A DNA stretch of 64,000 nt from Sinotaia quadrata (Eukaryota; Mollusca; Gastropoda; Architaenioglossa; Viviparidae), in contig CM054182.1 in the NCBI GenBank assembly GCA_028829895.1, forward strand, positions 56,404,879 to 56,468,878, given 5' to 3'. The notes under the pieces are model-generated. The model was not told the origin of the DNA and ran no database searches. It saw only the letters and a program-made list of their open reading frames with translations. Position 1 is the first letter of the stretch. The number at the start of each line of letters is the position of its first letter. The translations under genes were made by a program, and so were the position numbers. Shown piece by piece: positions 13,815 through 26,029 of the stretch.

Positions 13815-14430
13815 CTCCAGTTTGTGTTATCTTGAACTAGTCCACTACACAACAGTTTACTTTGTCTTGAACTACTCCACTGCATAATAATAGTTCAGTT
13901 ATCTTGAACTAGTCCACTACACAACAGTTTACTTTGTCTTGAACTACTCCACTACATAATAATAGTTCAGTTATCTTGAACTCGTCCACTGCACAACAGT
14001 TTACTACATAATAATAATTCAGTTATTTTGAACTAGCCCACTACACAACAGTTTAGTTGTCTTAAACTAGTCAACTACACAATAATAGGTCAGTTATCTT
14101 GAACTAGTCCACTACACAACAGTTTAGTTGTCTTGAACTAGTCCACTACACAACAGTTTAGTTGTCTTAAATTAGTCCACTACACAACAGTTTAGTTGTC
14201 TTAAACTAGTCCACTACACAACAGTTTAGTTGTCTTAAACTAGTCCACTACACAACAGTTTAGTTGTCTTGAACTAGTCCACTACACAACAGTTTAGTTG
14301 TCTTAAACTAGTCCACTACACAACAGTTTAGTTGTCTTAAACTAGTCCACTACACAACAGCTTAGTTGTCTTAAACTAGTCCACTACACAACAGTTTAGT
14401 TGTCTTAAACTAGTCAACTAGAAACAACAG
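13815..14430. repeat. 34-bp minisatellite
   Basis: About 18 units carrying CTAGTCCACTACACAACAG and GTTGTCTT. The left third is more degenerate, with spacer variants containing ATAATAATAG and CTACTCCACT. The right part is nearly homogeneous at a 34-bp period. No coding capacity. Confidence 0.93.
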
Positions 14431-15137
14431 TTCATTCTTACATTATAAACAAAGTAAAAAAAATATGTCACTAGTTTTCACTTTAGGTTGAATAATTAAT
14501 AGTCATTCAGGAACTAAGACATACAATGATATTTATCTCGTTCTTTCTCCTTTAATAGAGGCAATTGTACAATTTTTTCATTATTATATATTCAGCTACA
14601 GAAATTATTTATTATGCATTCGGACTGGTGCGTTATAGATTACATGCAGTCTAGATTTTAATTACTTTCTAAAACTAATTTTAAATATAATTCATTTCTT
14701 TTTAGATCGAAATATCTGTCATCTCTCCATGTTGTTTGTTATGATCCATAGACTGACCAAACCCAAAACCCATTCAATGTTTGATCTTGGCAATAGGCAT
14801 AGCTTTTCTCGACTATTATTATGATCCATAGACTGTCCGTGGGCATAGCTTTTCTTGACGTTTCCTCAGTTCTGATTGTTGTGCTGCATAACTCACAGTC
14901 ACAACCTTCCTACAACAGCCAGCATTCCTTTCAATTCCTTATTCCTTTTACTAGGATCATCATCTGCCCTTATGGTTTAGGCACCTTGGCGCGATATAAG
15001 ACTATATTAAAAGCTCAATTCTGTCAGTTCTGAATGAACTCAAGATGTAAAATAAAGACATGTTTTCCTTGTACTCTTATCAGTGTTTATCTTACCTCTC
15101 TTGCGCTCAGCTTTATAGGTGTCCGCAGATTACCCGT
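14431..15137. other. Non-coding DNA
   Basis: AT-rich sequence with a local duplication: ATGATCCATAGACTG occurs near 14740 and 14820, each followed by GGCATAGCTTTTCT. The phrase CTTGGCGCGATATAAGAC near 14985 resembles the 3' ends of some SINE families, but no SINE head is visible, so I do not call one. Confidence 0.45.
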
Positions 15138-15328
15138 GCTGTGTGTGCATATCTTACTATGCTTAGCAGTTATTGTTCAGGCCGTTCTGTGTGTGTGTGT
15201 CTTACTATGCTTAGCAGTTATTGTACAGGCCTGTGTGTGTGCGTGTCTTACTATACTTAGCAGTTATTGTACAGGCCGTTCTGTGTGTGCGTGTCTTACT
15301 ATGCTTAGCAGTTATTGTACAGGTACAG
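15138..15328. repeat. About 47-bp minisatellite, four units
   Basis: GCTTAGCAGTTATTGT recurs at about 15161, 15209, 15255 and 15303, spaced by 48, 46 and 48 bp, with a TGTGTG-rich linker. It creates a Cys/Val/Leu-rich open frame that is not evidence of a gene. Confidence 0.9.
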
Positions 15329-16261
15329 GCAGTAGAATACTTCATTAAAGAGCTATTTGGACAAATAACTGTGTTCTGGTTGTAAAAGAATCATAGCGTT
15401 GAAACATCAATTCTTGAGAAGGGATGGAGGAATATATATTTATATGAAATCCTAAGTTCAAATATTTACTAGTGCATTTCGAGTAAGTAATCTGCATATC
15501 AACGTTGAGGAAGAAAACTTGACGGTATATTTATGCTCTATCGACTCGTGAATTAAATTGCTTTCAAAGTATGCTTGCAGTTCTCAATTTTTGTGGATGA
15601 ATGAGATGAACGTTTTCCTGTCCGAAAGCGAAATCCACCTTATTGTTATAATTAAATTCACTGATTTTGGGGCTGCGTTTAAACGCCGAGTGGAGACGCT
15701 TGCGATTCTGAGATAACTGGAATGCAAGTAGCAAACCGTCAACCTCAATGTCCCAACAAAATTCACCACAGTTGGCGATGTTGAGCAGTTTAACTGAATG
15801 TAATGACGAACGACGTCCGAATGCTTATCGAACTGCAGATGAAACTACAAATAAGTAAAATTATAAAAGTCAGTTTCAATCCAGTAGCAATGACGTTAAT
15901 GCCGTTGATATCTTCATATGTAAAAAAAAAAAAAAAAAAAAAAACGTAACGGCTAATAAAACTGCAATCTTTTGACAAAATGCGACTGTCTGTCAGCCAT
16001 GATAGCATCATACAGAAATAGAAGAAACTTACTGACCCACTAAAGTCAACACTTTATCAGAGGCGCAATGGAAATATTGCCTTAGTTGAAGTGAAACGTG
16101 AAGCTGACTATTGTAAAATATAAATTCTGACATTTCATCCAACACATTTCAGTGTTTGTATATAATAGCTTCTGTCAGTGACATCCGGTCTACAAGTCTG
16201 CAGCTATTTTGCAATTAAACATTTAAAGAATTTGAGATATTTGTGGTTAGTTTTAATTTTG
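15329..16261. other. Non-coding DNA with a poly(A) run
   Basis: Unique sequence with a run of about 23 A at 15922-15944 on the + strand. No adjacent element body or target duplication was seen, so it cannot be assigned to a retroposon. Confidence 0.5.
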
Positions 16262-16495
16262 TTAACAGATTTTTTTGTTTACTAGACCATAGGGCTGTTA
16301 AAGATTTTTTTGTTTACCAGAACACAGAACTGTTAATAGATTTGTTTGTTTACCAAAATACAGAGCTATTAAAAGATTTTGGGGGATTTTTTTGTTTACC
16401 AGAACACAGAGCTGTTAAGAGATGTTTGTTTACTAGAACACAGAGCTGTTAATAGATATTTTTGTTTACCAGAACACAGAGCTGTTAATAGATAC
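16262..16495. repeat. About 36-bp minisatellite, six degenerate units
   Basis: Units contain TTTTTGTTTACCAGAACACA and GAGCTGTTAA. Spacing varies from 34 to 45 bp because of changes in the T run and one GGGGGATTTT insertion. Confidence 0.88.
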
Positions 16496-18436
16496 TTTCA
16501 AATTCTTTATTATTTAGTATTTTAATGGTAGCCCTAGTTTGTCTCTATATTTTTCGTGTGTATTTTATATATTAATACTAGTAGCGAGAATGGAGTACAG
16601 TTTATCCTACTAGCTTGGGTATATTTTATATAAAGCTTACAAACAAACATCTACTGACGGATAATGAATGACCTTTCTATGTCAAAGTATGTAATGTCGC
16701 CTATTTGACGTAGAGGAGTCACTGAACGCAAGACTTAAAGTAACGTTTGAATGTGTTTATGCCTGTACTGGTAGATAGCTATTCACTGTGATATTAGAGC
16801 TTCGATCTATCGTTTTACTGAATGATAAACAAGTTTGCAACAGTCATCTTGTTTGGGACATTTTAAAAAAAAAATAACGGTACAAAATGCTGAAAATGCT
16901 GGTTCGCAACTTCACAACTGATCTGAAGCGATAAGAAGTTCAATACCGCCATCAACAGTAAACAAATCCATCAAAATTTTGACGAATATACCGGCCCCAA
17001 ACCAAGTCTGAACTATGCTAGAAACGGTAACCATAGCGATATGTACACATTTCGTTGTCCATCGGCGTCTGCTTTTGTACAGACAGACGGCTTCACTTCA
17101 TTCTGCAGCAGAACAGTTATGACATCAGTTTCCTTGGAAACATAATGCTTGCTGGGCAAAAACAATTGTCTACTTCTTCAGCAATAACAATACGCCCACT
17201 TTGTTTGATCTCTTGCAGTCAGATATATCTACTCGTTTTCTTGTAATATAAGGTGAGCATTGTGTTTGTTCTGGAAAGCAAAGACGCTAATGAAAGTGGC
17301 CGGTCTTGGGTTTGGGTTGTTTTTTTTTAGTGTTTGCGTTAAAACAGGCAAGTTTGGATTCGTTGTGCTTACATTATAATCTTGAAGCATCTCTACAGTA
17401 ATAGCCAAAGCACCATGATGGAGATGGCGTTTATTTTGTTTTTATTTTCTTCTTGATTTTGTTTTGTTCGCTTTATGTTTGGGGTTTTTACGGGATGGTG
17501 TGTGTGATTGTGCTGTTATCATTAACCGAGAGGGAAAGGGAGTTGTTTTGTTGTTGCTGTTTTTCTCTGTTGTTTGCTACTGTTTTGTGTGCGTGTTTGT
17601 TTTTGGTTCGTTTCGGGATTTAGGATTGCTTTTCTTTATTTTTTTTAATTTTATTTTATTTATTTATTTAGCGGGGTGAGGTGGGTGGGCATTTTTCAGT
17701 GGGATTTCTTTTGTCTCTCTTACTTTCTCAAATATGCATGGGCTATACAAAACAGTTTATATACACATATAGACACTTCGTCTAAATGGCTGACAAGTGA
17801 CAACGAAAGATGTAAATTAAAATATATAATTAAATTATCAACAAACAATCAACTTTCATCAGCACAGGCGAAAAGACAGCGGTTACGTACACAAGAACTC
17901 GAAGAGTTCAGCACACTTACAAAATATATTTCTGGAATTTATTTGCAAAATATGCGTAACATTTATACATGTAAAAAGAGATATATCTTATAAACACAAT
18001 AATTAATTTCTCCAAGTTATCCTCAGTATAATATCAACAAGAAAATATAAATAAATACGAAGTCGCATTACTAAAGGACATAGACAACAAACGCATGTTA
18101 CTATTGTTGTCCTACTTAGACAGGCCACATAAATAATACATTTACTTTCAAATAATTATGCATTTAACAAATGAAGAGAGAAAAGTTTAGTCCCGGACTG
18201 CTAATATCCTGTCGAGTTCAAGTATATCAATATAATCTCAATAATGAAACATCAGTGCAGGGAAAAACATTTTCCGGAAAGAATGCAGCTCGTGCTCGGA
18301 AAATGTGTTACCTTTCCCTGCCGAGAGTATTTAAACCCTAGTACCTCTTCTCGCTATTTGACTTTCTCATAAACAGACCGATAGAAAATTACTCAATTTT
18401 TTCATATGTGCGTCAAGTTAATTTTTCCTACAAAAT
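16496..18436. other. Non-coding DNA
   Basis: AT-rich unique sequence. The open frames at 17055-17246, 17464-17679 and 17676-17993 have low-complexity hydrophobic or biased translations without a recognisable domain. Nothing is supported. Confidence 0.5.
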
Positions 18437-18445
18437 AGTGTGTGT

Positions 18446-18493
<48 letters not shown>
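18437..18493. repeat. (GT)n microsatellite
   Basis: About 28 GT units with one early GTAT interruption. Confidence 0.95.
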
Positions 18494-18495
<2 letters not shown>

Positions 18496-18939
18496 GTAAT
18501 ATAAATGGGGAAACTATCAGAGAGAGTGAGTACACTTATTACCGTCATTAGAGTGACACTGACATTTCCAATACTTTTCTATCACTAATGTCTTTTATCG
18601 TCCTGCTGATTTAATTTAATTTTTCATTTTATTATTTATGGGGAAGGAGAATAATTAAGTGATATTTCAGCATGCTATCATGCATAATGTATCACAAGAA
18701 ACATCCATGATCTCTTCTATTAGAGTCTTCAAATTGACAGTCCGTTGCCGAAACCAGAATGCCAGCAATCAACCATGCCAACGAATGCGTTTTCAAAATA
18801 TTACTTGACATTTCAGTAAAACAAATAATCTAAAAGAAAAAGAATATATAAAACTTTTCAATGTTATCTGCGCATTCACATTTTACAACTGACGTAATAA
18901 CCTGCATATTTCGTAAGATTTCAAGGGGAGATAACTAAC

Positions 18940-19920
18940 TGGCAGTTAGATTAGAGGACGGAATTGTGGAGTTAAAATATATTTGGGTAGAATACAATTA
19001 AAAGATAGATAGTGATTATGGAATTAGTCTGAAGATAAGAATTATTTAACTAAAATAGAAAGGGGAAGGATAATACGGGCCCAAAGTAAGAAAACGATTA
19101 TATGATTATGAAACTGCGGATCTAGAATAGAACTGGATAGTAAGGAATAAGAACAGAGATGGCGATTAATATAGGGCTACAATAGAGGTCCCAATAATTT
19201 GATGAAAATAGAGATGGAGATTACTGAATTAAAACAAAGTTCTAATTGTGCTTGTAGAATACAGATGGTGATTGTAGACTTTAGTAAACAGTAGGGCTGT
19301 TGTTGTGCAGAGATGTGTATAATGAAATACAATAGATGAGGATTTGTTACATTAGAACAGATCTTGGGATTTGGGAATTGTTAGGGTTGGATAGAAGTTA
19401 TCATTACTGGGTTAGAATGAAATTAAGCGGATGACGTTAGAGCAAGATGGCGATTATCGAAAGGAACAGAATAGAATATCGGGATTAGAATAGAGTTCGA
19501 GTGGTTGGGGTTGGCAGGATAACAGAAGCGGGATGATTGGAGTTGAAAGGGAAAAAGAGACTCTTTAGATTGGAATCGAAGCAGAATGACTATAGTTGAA
19601 ACGAAAACAGGGACACTGTAGATTAGAATAAAGGTGGGGTAATTAGAGCTGAAACGAAAACAGGGACACTGTAGATTTGAATAAAGGTGGGGTAATTAGA
19701 GCTGAAACGAAAACAGAGACTCTGTAGATTAGAATAAAGGTGGGGTGATTAGAGCTGAAACGAAAACAGAGACACTGTAGATTAGAATAAAGGTGGGGTG
19801 ATTAGAGCTGAAACGAAAACAGAGACTCTGTAGATTAGAATAAAGGTGGGGTGATTAGAGCTGAAACGAAAACAGAGACTCTGTGGATTAGAATAAAGGT
19901 GGGGTGATTAGAGATAAAAC
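18940..19920. repeat. 53-bp minisatellite with eroded left flank
   Basis: From about 19560 the array is regular: GAGCTGAAACGAAAACAG recurs every 53 bp (near 19646, 19699, 19752, 19805, 19858), along with GATTAGAATAAAGGTGGGGT. From 18940 to 19560 the same words (TTAGAATAGA, GATGGCGATTA, GAGATGG) recur at irregular spacing. This looks like an older, decayed part of the same array. Confidence 0.85.
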
Positions 19921-20929
19921 GGATAAGAGGATGGGCAGGAATCAAATGCAAAGCTCCCGTCAGTGGTTACATTCACCCATACAGTTTACTCTCCATCGGC
20001 CTTCGTTTAGCCCAAAATAAATCAGTATTATTAATAGACAATTATAAATAGAAACAGAGCACACAACAACAACAATAAAAGTGTACATTTATCCCGTTAA
20101 ATATTATATTTATGAAAATGAACAAACAAAACGAAGTGCAAATTAAATTGACAACTTGAATCCGTTCCTGCAGAATTAATGTGCAATTATAGCTGTCCCT
20201 TTTGTCTTCTTCTTTACTTTCTGGTTCCGTTTTCTTGTGGTTATCTTTCTTGAAATTCTGGTATTACTGTACAGTGTACACTGACGGTGCAAGTTCTCAA
20301 ATTGATAAAATATTTTGTTCAAAGGCAAAAGTAGAAAAAATACAACCAAATATAAATTTTCTTTTCTTCTTAAATGAAAATAATGCACATCAATGTCCAA
20401 AATGTTGCATTTAGAGTTAAGAAACTATCTTTAATAAATCCTGTCACTTTAAGTGTCTGAGCAAACATGTGTGAACAAATAAACTGCCATAATATCACGT
20501 CTGTTATCAAGTCAAATCTCATACCTTAATAAAACATTTTAAAAATAACATAAGAAAAGAGTGTCTTTGACAATTTTCACTGAAATAGAAAATCAACCAT
20601 AGTAAATACAAAGAAAAAATACACTGACATAAATATTTTCCTAATGAAACAATTTGGAAATTATTCTACTGCAATGTCGAATGAATAAAAATCCTTTGAA
20701 ACACCTTCCCTGCAACTCTGTATCTCTCAGGGAGTTTCTCGAAATAAAAATAAATGACTTACACTATGGCAAAACGCTGGCGTCATCCTTCTTATCAGCC
20801 GATTTCAACAAGTCCCGGCATCAGTCATTCAATCTCTTCGACAATAAGGTGTTAATAGTAGAGTTTCGCCAGTCTCTTGTGATACTTTCAGTTAGCATTT
20901 CACTTTTTCACCTGCCTGTATGGTGTCTG
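19921..20929. other. Non-coding DNA left of the BMP 3' repeat
   Basis: AT-rich unique sequence. No domain is recognisable in the ORFs at 20176-20414 or in the first part of 20654-21067. Confidence 0.5.
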
Positions 20930-22060
20930 TTACTAGTGGTATTGTTCCTGCCAACATCTTATAGTACCTGTACGTTTGCAGTGGGTGTTTGTTTTCGAAC
21001 ATCAGTGGTGATATTTGTGATTCGTAATATTGTTTCCGCCCACCTGTGTGACTCTTGCAATCACTAAGACTTTTTCTCGCACACCTGCCTGATTCAGTGC
21101 ATGTAGGTATTATTGTTGTCTTCTATTTGTGTGATACTTATATTTAATATTGTTGTTTTCGCCCACCCACATCTGTGTTACGAGCAGTTCAAAGCATTGA
21201 TTGTGCCCACGCTGGTGGTACTTGCAGTTAGTAATATTGTTTCGCCCACAGCTATGGTATTTGCATTAATGAAAGTTTCATTTCACATTACAGATACCTA
21301 GTACTAATTTCTGCTCTTATAAGTGGTAGTTGTAATTAACTTTGTTTTAGCCCACATTTTTAAACTTTCACTTAATATTTTTGAGGCCCACATATGTAAT
21401 ACTTTTGATAATATTGCTTTCGCCCACCTCTATAATACTTTAAATAATATTGATTTCGGCCACATCTGTGATAACTGCAATACTTGCAATGTAATATTAT
21501 TGTTGCCCATATCTTTAATACTTGCAAAGTTAATATTGATTTTTCCCACATCTGTGACATTTGCAACGTTAAAATTGAATTCGCCCACTTCTGTAATATT
21601 TGCAAACTAAATATTATTTCTCTCTGTGGATATTTACAACGTTAATATTGAAATAGCCCACTTCTGTGATACTTGCAAAGTTAATAATGTTTTTGCCCAC
21701 ATCTTTAATACTTGTAAAGTTAACATTAATTTCGCCCACACATGAGATGCATGCAGTTAAATTTGTTTTCGTCCACATTTCTGATGCATGCAGAAGACAT
21801 TGTTTCGCCCACATTTGTGATGCTAACAGTTAATATTGCTTTCACCCACGCCTTGACACATGCAATTAACATTCTTCTCACCCTCGCCCACATCTGTCAA
21901 ACTTGCACAATTTTTTTTATTACCCTTCTCGTCAACACCTACGATACTTGCAAAAAGCAATTTTGCTTTCGCCCACCTCTGTAATACTTACAGTTAGCAA
22001 CAGTGATCTCGGCACATGTTTCATATATAAATTGTAGCACTCGCCCACCCGCAAGTAATA
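20930..22060. repeat. Degenerate 36-42-bp minisatellite just after the BMP stop codon
   Basis: Roughly 28 diverged units carry TTTCGCCCACATCTGTGATA, ACTTGCAA and GTTAATATTG. The array begins about 50 bp past the BMP stop codon, reading on the - strand, so it lies in the 3' UTR or immediate 3' flank of that gene. A minus-strand AATAAA (21916-21921) falls inside it, 186 nt after the stop, and could be the polyadenylation signal. Open frames through the array reflect its composition and are not genes. Confidence 0.85.
21916..21921 (-). terminator. Possible polyadenylation signal of the BMP9/10-like gene
   Basis: AATAAA on the - strand, 186 nt downstream of the stop codon and inside the degenerate minisatellite. 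It is the nearest canonical hexamer I noticed; no transcript evidence exists here. Confidence 0.3.
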
Positions 22061-22106
22061 CTAGGATTCAATTTAACATTCAATTAACCCAGGAGAGCAC
22101 ACAACA

Positions 22107-22340
22107 TCACCGGCACCCACACTCTGCAACGACCATTCCATCATAATGATACTTGTAGGTGATGATGTTGTTCTCGTCCAGATACAGGATGGAAATCGGT
22201 TCCAGCTTCGTCGGCACACAACATGCGCGAGCAGCCCGCTTGGGGTGCGCCGCGTGCACGAGGGTCTGAATTATGGCGTGGTTGGTAGGCGATAGATGAG
22301 AGCCTATCGGCACGTAGCACTTCCCTACGCACTCGAAAGC
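22107..22340 (-). CDS. BMP9/BMP10-like ligand, exon 3 (C-terminal half of cystine knot)
   Basis: Encodes the last 77 residues (487-563) of the TGF-beta family ligand, starting AFECVGKC and ending [16 protein letters not shown] before TGA. Six of the seven canonical cystine-knot cysteines are here: FEC, GKC, the ACC pair and the final C-G-C. The ACC pair includes the interchain-disulfide Cys. [16 protein letters not shown] is the BMP-type finger and is closest to what I know of vertebrate BMP9/BMP10. The exon enters in phase 0 after TTATTATTGCAG, joining directly to exon 2, which ends APPGYQ. The join reproduces the family W-I-I-A-P-x-G-(Y/F)-x-A-x-x-C block without a gap. Family assignment is very secure; BMP9/10 rather than another BMP class is likely. 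Confidence 0.95.
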   Translation of the reverse strand, partial: AFECVGKCYVPIGSHLSPTNHAIIQTLVHAAHPKRAARACCVPTKLEPISILYLDENNIITYKYHYDGMVVAECGCR

Positions 22341-22352
22341 CTGCAATAATAA

Positions 22353-22495
22353 GGTCAGAGTTATGGCGCGTTTGGTAGACAGTACATGTAGAAACGTGGA
22401 CACAGAGCAAGCATGCACTCAAAAGATAACAAGAAGTATGGAGTGTATGGTAAGCCTTACTAGGATACGTGCCCACACAAAACCTGCAACAATAA
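22353..22495 (-). pseudogene. Decayed partial duplicate of BMP exon 3 inside intron 2
   Basis: Reading on the - strand, a second acceptor-like TTATTGTTGCAG is followed by GTTTTGTGTGGG. After a diverged and expanded stretch comes TACCAAACGCGCCATAACTC, then TGACC. The real exon has TTATTATTGCAG, GCTTTCGAGTGC and TACCAACCACGCCATAATTC, then AGACC; the last 25 bases differ at four positions. The duplicate ends exactly where the true acceptor region begins, so the arrangement is tandem. The copy has an in-frame TAG after seven codons and about 53 bp of extra sequence, so it cannot encode the ligand. A hint of the same relation shows in another frame, where YQTRHNSDL and YQPRHNSDP occur in one ORF. 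Confidence 0.6.
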
Positions 22496-22798
22496 GAATC
22501 ATTTTGTTTGTGAAAATATCATGATTGTCAGCTAATAGACAGACAGATACAAATTATTCGACTTTCTTTTGCCGTACACACGAACATCTATCAGCTCGTC
22601 AAATGACATAGCTGATATAATTAGGCCACGGGGTGTTGCGTGAAAGGGACAACTGTGCACTGATTTATGTGTGGATGGGAAATTTCGTCAGTTTAAATAA
22701 AACAGCCTATAAATAGAAAGTTGACGACCTGCAAGAATAACCTAATTGTTGGTTTTCCCGCTTAGAATTTGGCAGGAACACTGGAAGAGTCTTGCAAG

Positions 22799-22829
22799 TA
22801 CAACGGCATCTTTGAGGAAACCGAGTTCG
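22799..22829 (+). repeat. 31-bp dispersed direct repeat, copy 1
   Basis: The word beginning TACAACGGCATCTTTGAGGA and ending CGAGTTCG is repeated exactly 760 bp to the right. Sequence on either side of the two copies does not match. Confidence 0.95.
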
Positions 22830-23558
22830 CATGAGTGCTATGATTACTAGATGGCATTCACACACACACACACACACACATCGCCTCCCGCTGCTTTGCT
22901 TGATTTATTGAATTTAATCAATCATAGATTGGGCAGAAGCCGTCTTGATTCGGTTGACGATAAATGGCTTGTTCCATATTTATCACGTCTCTGTGGGGGA
23001 AAAAATCTGCTGATTGCATTAAATTTCACATCATCCTATCAAACTCATCATCTTCTTTTACATCGTCATCATCATCATCAACATCAGAAAAGTCCTCATC
23101 TAAATACTACTTCTATACTAATAATAATAATAACTGTTCCCTTGTGGGATTCTATGATTCCCTTTACCAATCTGAGAGATGAGGTTTACACAAGACGTGA
23201 GATAATCCAAGACGATAGTATCTGATTTGAGTTTTGCCTTAAGTAAATAAACTGTTGTGCAACAACTCTACAACTATATCCACTTTTACCATATCTTACC
23301 TGGAGCATAAACTAATTAAATTAGGTAAAGATATTAGATCTAGAAAAAAAATCAAGCGATCGTTTTAAATAACGTGATTACAGAAGATCAGACATTTGGA
23401 TTATACTTCAGCAAATAAAGACCTCAAATTTACCATTTCTTTAAAGTTCCCAATTTTTTAAATTTAATTAATTTTTATTTGTGTCGAAGATGTCCTCTTC
23501 ATGCTCACTCTTTTTTTTGTTGTTTGTAAATACTATGAAAGGATTTCTGTAAAGGTGA

Positions 23559-23589
23559 TACAACGGCATCTTTGAGGAAACCGAGTTCG
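23559..23589 (+). repeat. 31-bp dispersed direct repeat, copy 2
   Basis: Exact partner of the copy at 22799. The translations around the two copies differ in frame and neither is convincingly coding. Confidence 0.95.
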
Positions 23590-26029
23590 TCACAAAAGTC
23601 TGTTCTTGACTGCAAGATGGAGCAAGTGGTTGTTATATGAAATTCGAAACAAGCGTTCTATGACATACTTCGAGGTACGCCTATAACTGTAGCAATTCCG
23701 GTTAAATTACGTGAGTGAAATCCGGAGTTTAGAGTGTATTATATTAACCGGAATGCCCGCCTACTTCACACCTAACTGATAGTAGTTAGCAAAACATTAG
23801 AAAACAACTGCACACAGACCTGATCACATACAAATACCACACACTTTGTTTTCCTTTATCAGCTAGACACAACGTTTCAAGAATGCATTCAGTCATAAGA
23901 CTGTTTTTTAAGCGGGTAGAACTTATTCGTCTGTTAAGAATGCCAGACTCGAAATACATGTGTAATAAACAGCGCGGACTTGCAAGCGTTGGATGCCATC
24001 ATCAAACACTGGAATGGGTGAAGTGAAGGGGAGGGGGAATGAGATGTTGAATTTTTGTTTTCTTTTTTCCAATTCAGCAGATGAAGGCAGTGTGTGTATT
24101 ATCACTTTTCTCAGATTACGAGGCTGGCATTTTCCCATTTCCGATCTGGTACAAGAGAGCACTGTCATTTACCCACCACCTGCCATGGGGAATGTGGCGA
24201 AAAATTTTCACTGCTCATTTTTATACTATATTGGCTTTCGTGTTTTCAATGCCGATTATAGTATATGTACAGTAGATTATTTGCTTTCAGTTTCTTCTAT
24301 TTAATTATTGGATTAGCAGATTGGTTCAGTCTATAACAAATGGTTCTAAAATATGATTATGACGTTTACAGAATTTTGTTTATTACCGAAAATATTGCAT
24401 TTACCGTGATATTCAGCCAATTCTTATTCTATCATTTTCAGTCATAGTGCATTTCTGCTCATACAGTTCTATCAGCTAGAGTTAAGTTTGCATTAAATTT
24501 TAAAACTGCGTCAAAACATCTGTATTAAGGCACCCAAAAGATTACTGCCAAGATTGTTAATTTCTAGTATTTTTTTTTTTACTGTTTTACTTTTATACCA
24601 CAGAGCTACAATGCTGCTACACGAAGCACCATCGCTGTACAGAGTTATCCAACTTGAGCACGGTGTGTTCAGTAGGTCAAAGAATGTCAAGAATAATTGA
24701 AAATTAAAGTCGGAGCAAACGCTTTATGTTTTTACGTCTGCTGGCGTTTGGTAAATATCAAGATGGGGCCCAAAAGGAAAGCACAAGGATATCTTTATAT
24801 AATTGCCATAGTTTTCTTTCTTGTTTGTTTTTCTTCTTTACTTCTGGACACCCGATTCTTTTTATTCATTTTCATTTTAAATGTATTAAAAATAGTTTCG
24901 CGTACGAAACTCTCAGTTTTTATGCAGAGAAGCATTTAGCTACAGTTGATAACTCTGTCAGCTTAGAACAAGGTCAAGGTCACGACAGCATTGAAGAGTC
25001 ATTAATTTTAAGTGAATGTCTTTAGCTTTCGTCATCATATTATCTCGGAATGTTCTAACGAGTGTTTCAAAGCATGGATGAAACAAGAAGACGATTAGCA
25101 GACAACGATATCTCTTGAAGGTTATAGGTTAAACCTTTGTGTGCTAAATAAGGAATCATTGATTTTATTTTTGTCAGAAAGAAGATCTCGTTTAATTTCA
25201 ATTCTTAATCTTTCAGTCTGTATTTATGGAATTTTATCTTCAGCGACTGATAGTCAATCTTTCACTTTTTAAAAAAAATAAAACTTAAAAATATACTCAG
25301 TATTTATATACTGCCTTATCTGACAGTAATCTAATTTCTATGAATAGTCTTTTATGTAATCAATTGTTTTCATCATTTAGCTATTAGAATCTATTCTTTA
25401 TTTTCTTAATACTTATCATACACAAGAAAAGGAATATATGAATTTTACTTTCCTGTAAAATCTCTTATTTCAGTCTATGAGATTAAGGGATTTATTTGTT
25501 TCTGTGAAGTCTACATGCACTTATGTGTGTACGCATGAACGAGTATATGCATGCTTATATTTATTTATAAGATTATATATGTGCGTACGTGTGTCTGTAT
25601 GTATAAAGTAGGAATGAGAATACGTGTATAGGTTTATCAGCCTGTATTTCTGTACACCCATGCGTGCATCTGTGACAGCACGATCGTCCATGGAGATTGG
25701 ATACGCACTTGTTGACCTCTGACTAGAGTAGCTTCAAAGCGAGGAGTGAATAGAATGAGAGAATATACAGATCTTCTCTGACATCCGGGACTTTCAAATC
25801 TGTAACCAAGCGAAATCGACACTCTGACGATCGTAAACATTAAGTATGGCTTGCAGTGCCAGCAGTATTGAGATAAAGCAAATCCAAATATATCGCAAGC
25901 TAGATTTTCGTCCTTCGCTATCACACCTAGTCAGTGTTATACCATAGGCATTAAATACTTTAAGTCTCCCAACAGTATAAAAACTATAACCACGAGACAA
26001 CTTGAGTCAAGATGAAAGAGACTGGAATG

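Larger units (their letters stand above)
22496..26029. other. BMP intron 2, exon 3-proximal part
   Basis: AT-rich intron with a (CA) run at 22857-22880, ATC/ATA-rich low-complexity sequence at 23040-23135 and a 31-bp exact repeat at 22799 and 23559 (listed separately). A + strand open frame at 24081-24275 follows a good acceptor-like pyrimidine tract and is treated as a finding only. No recognised domain. Confidence 0.5.

Noticed and set aside
14940..15033. A SINE suggested by CTTGGCGCGATATAAGAC
   Set aside because: No A/B promoter boxes, no tRNA-like head, no tail and no target duplication could be found.
15922..15944. A poly(A) tail of a processed pseudogene
   Set aside because: No coding remnant precedes the A run on either strand and no target-site duplication was seen.
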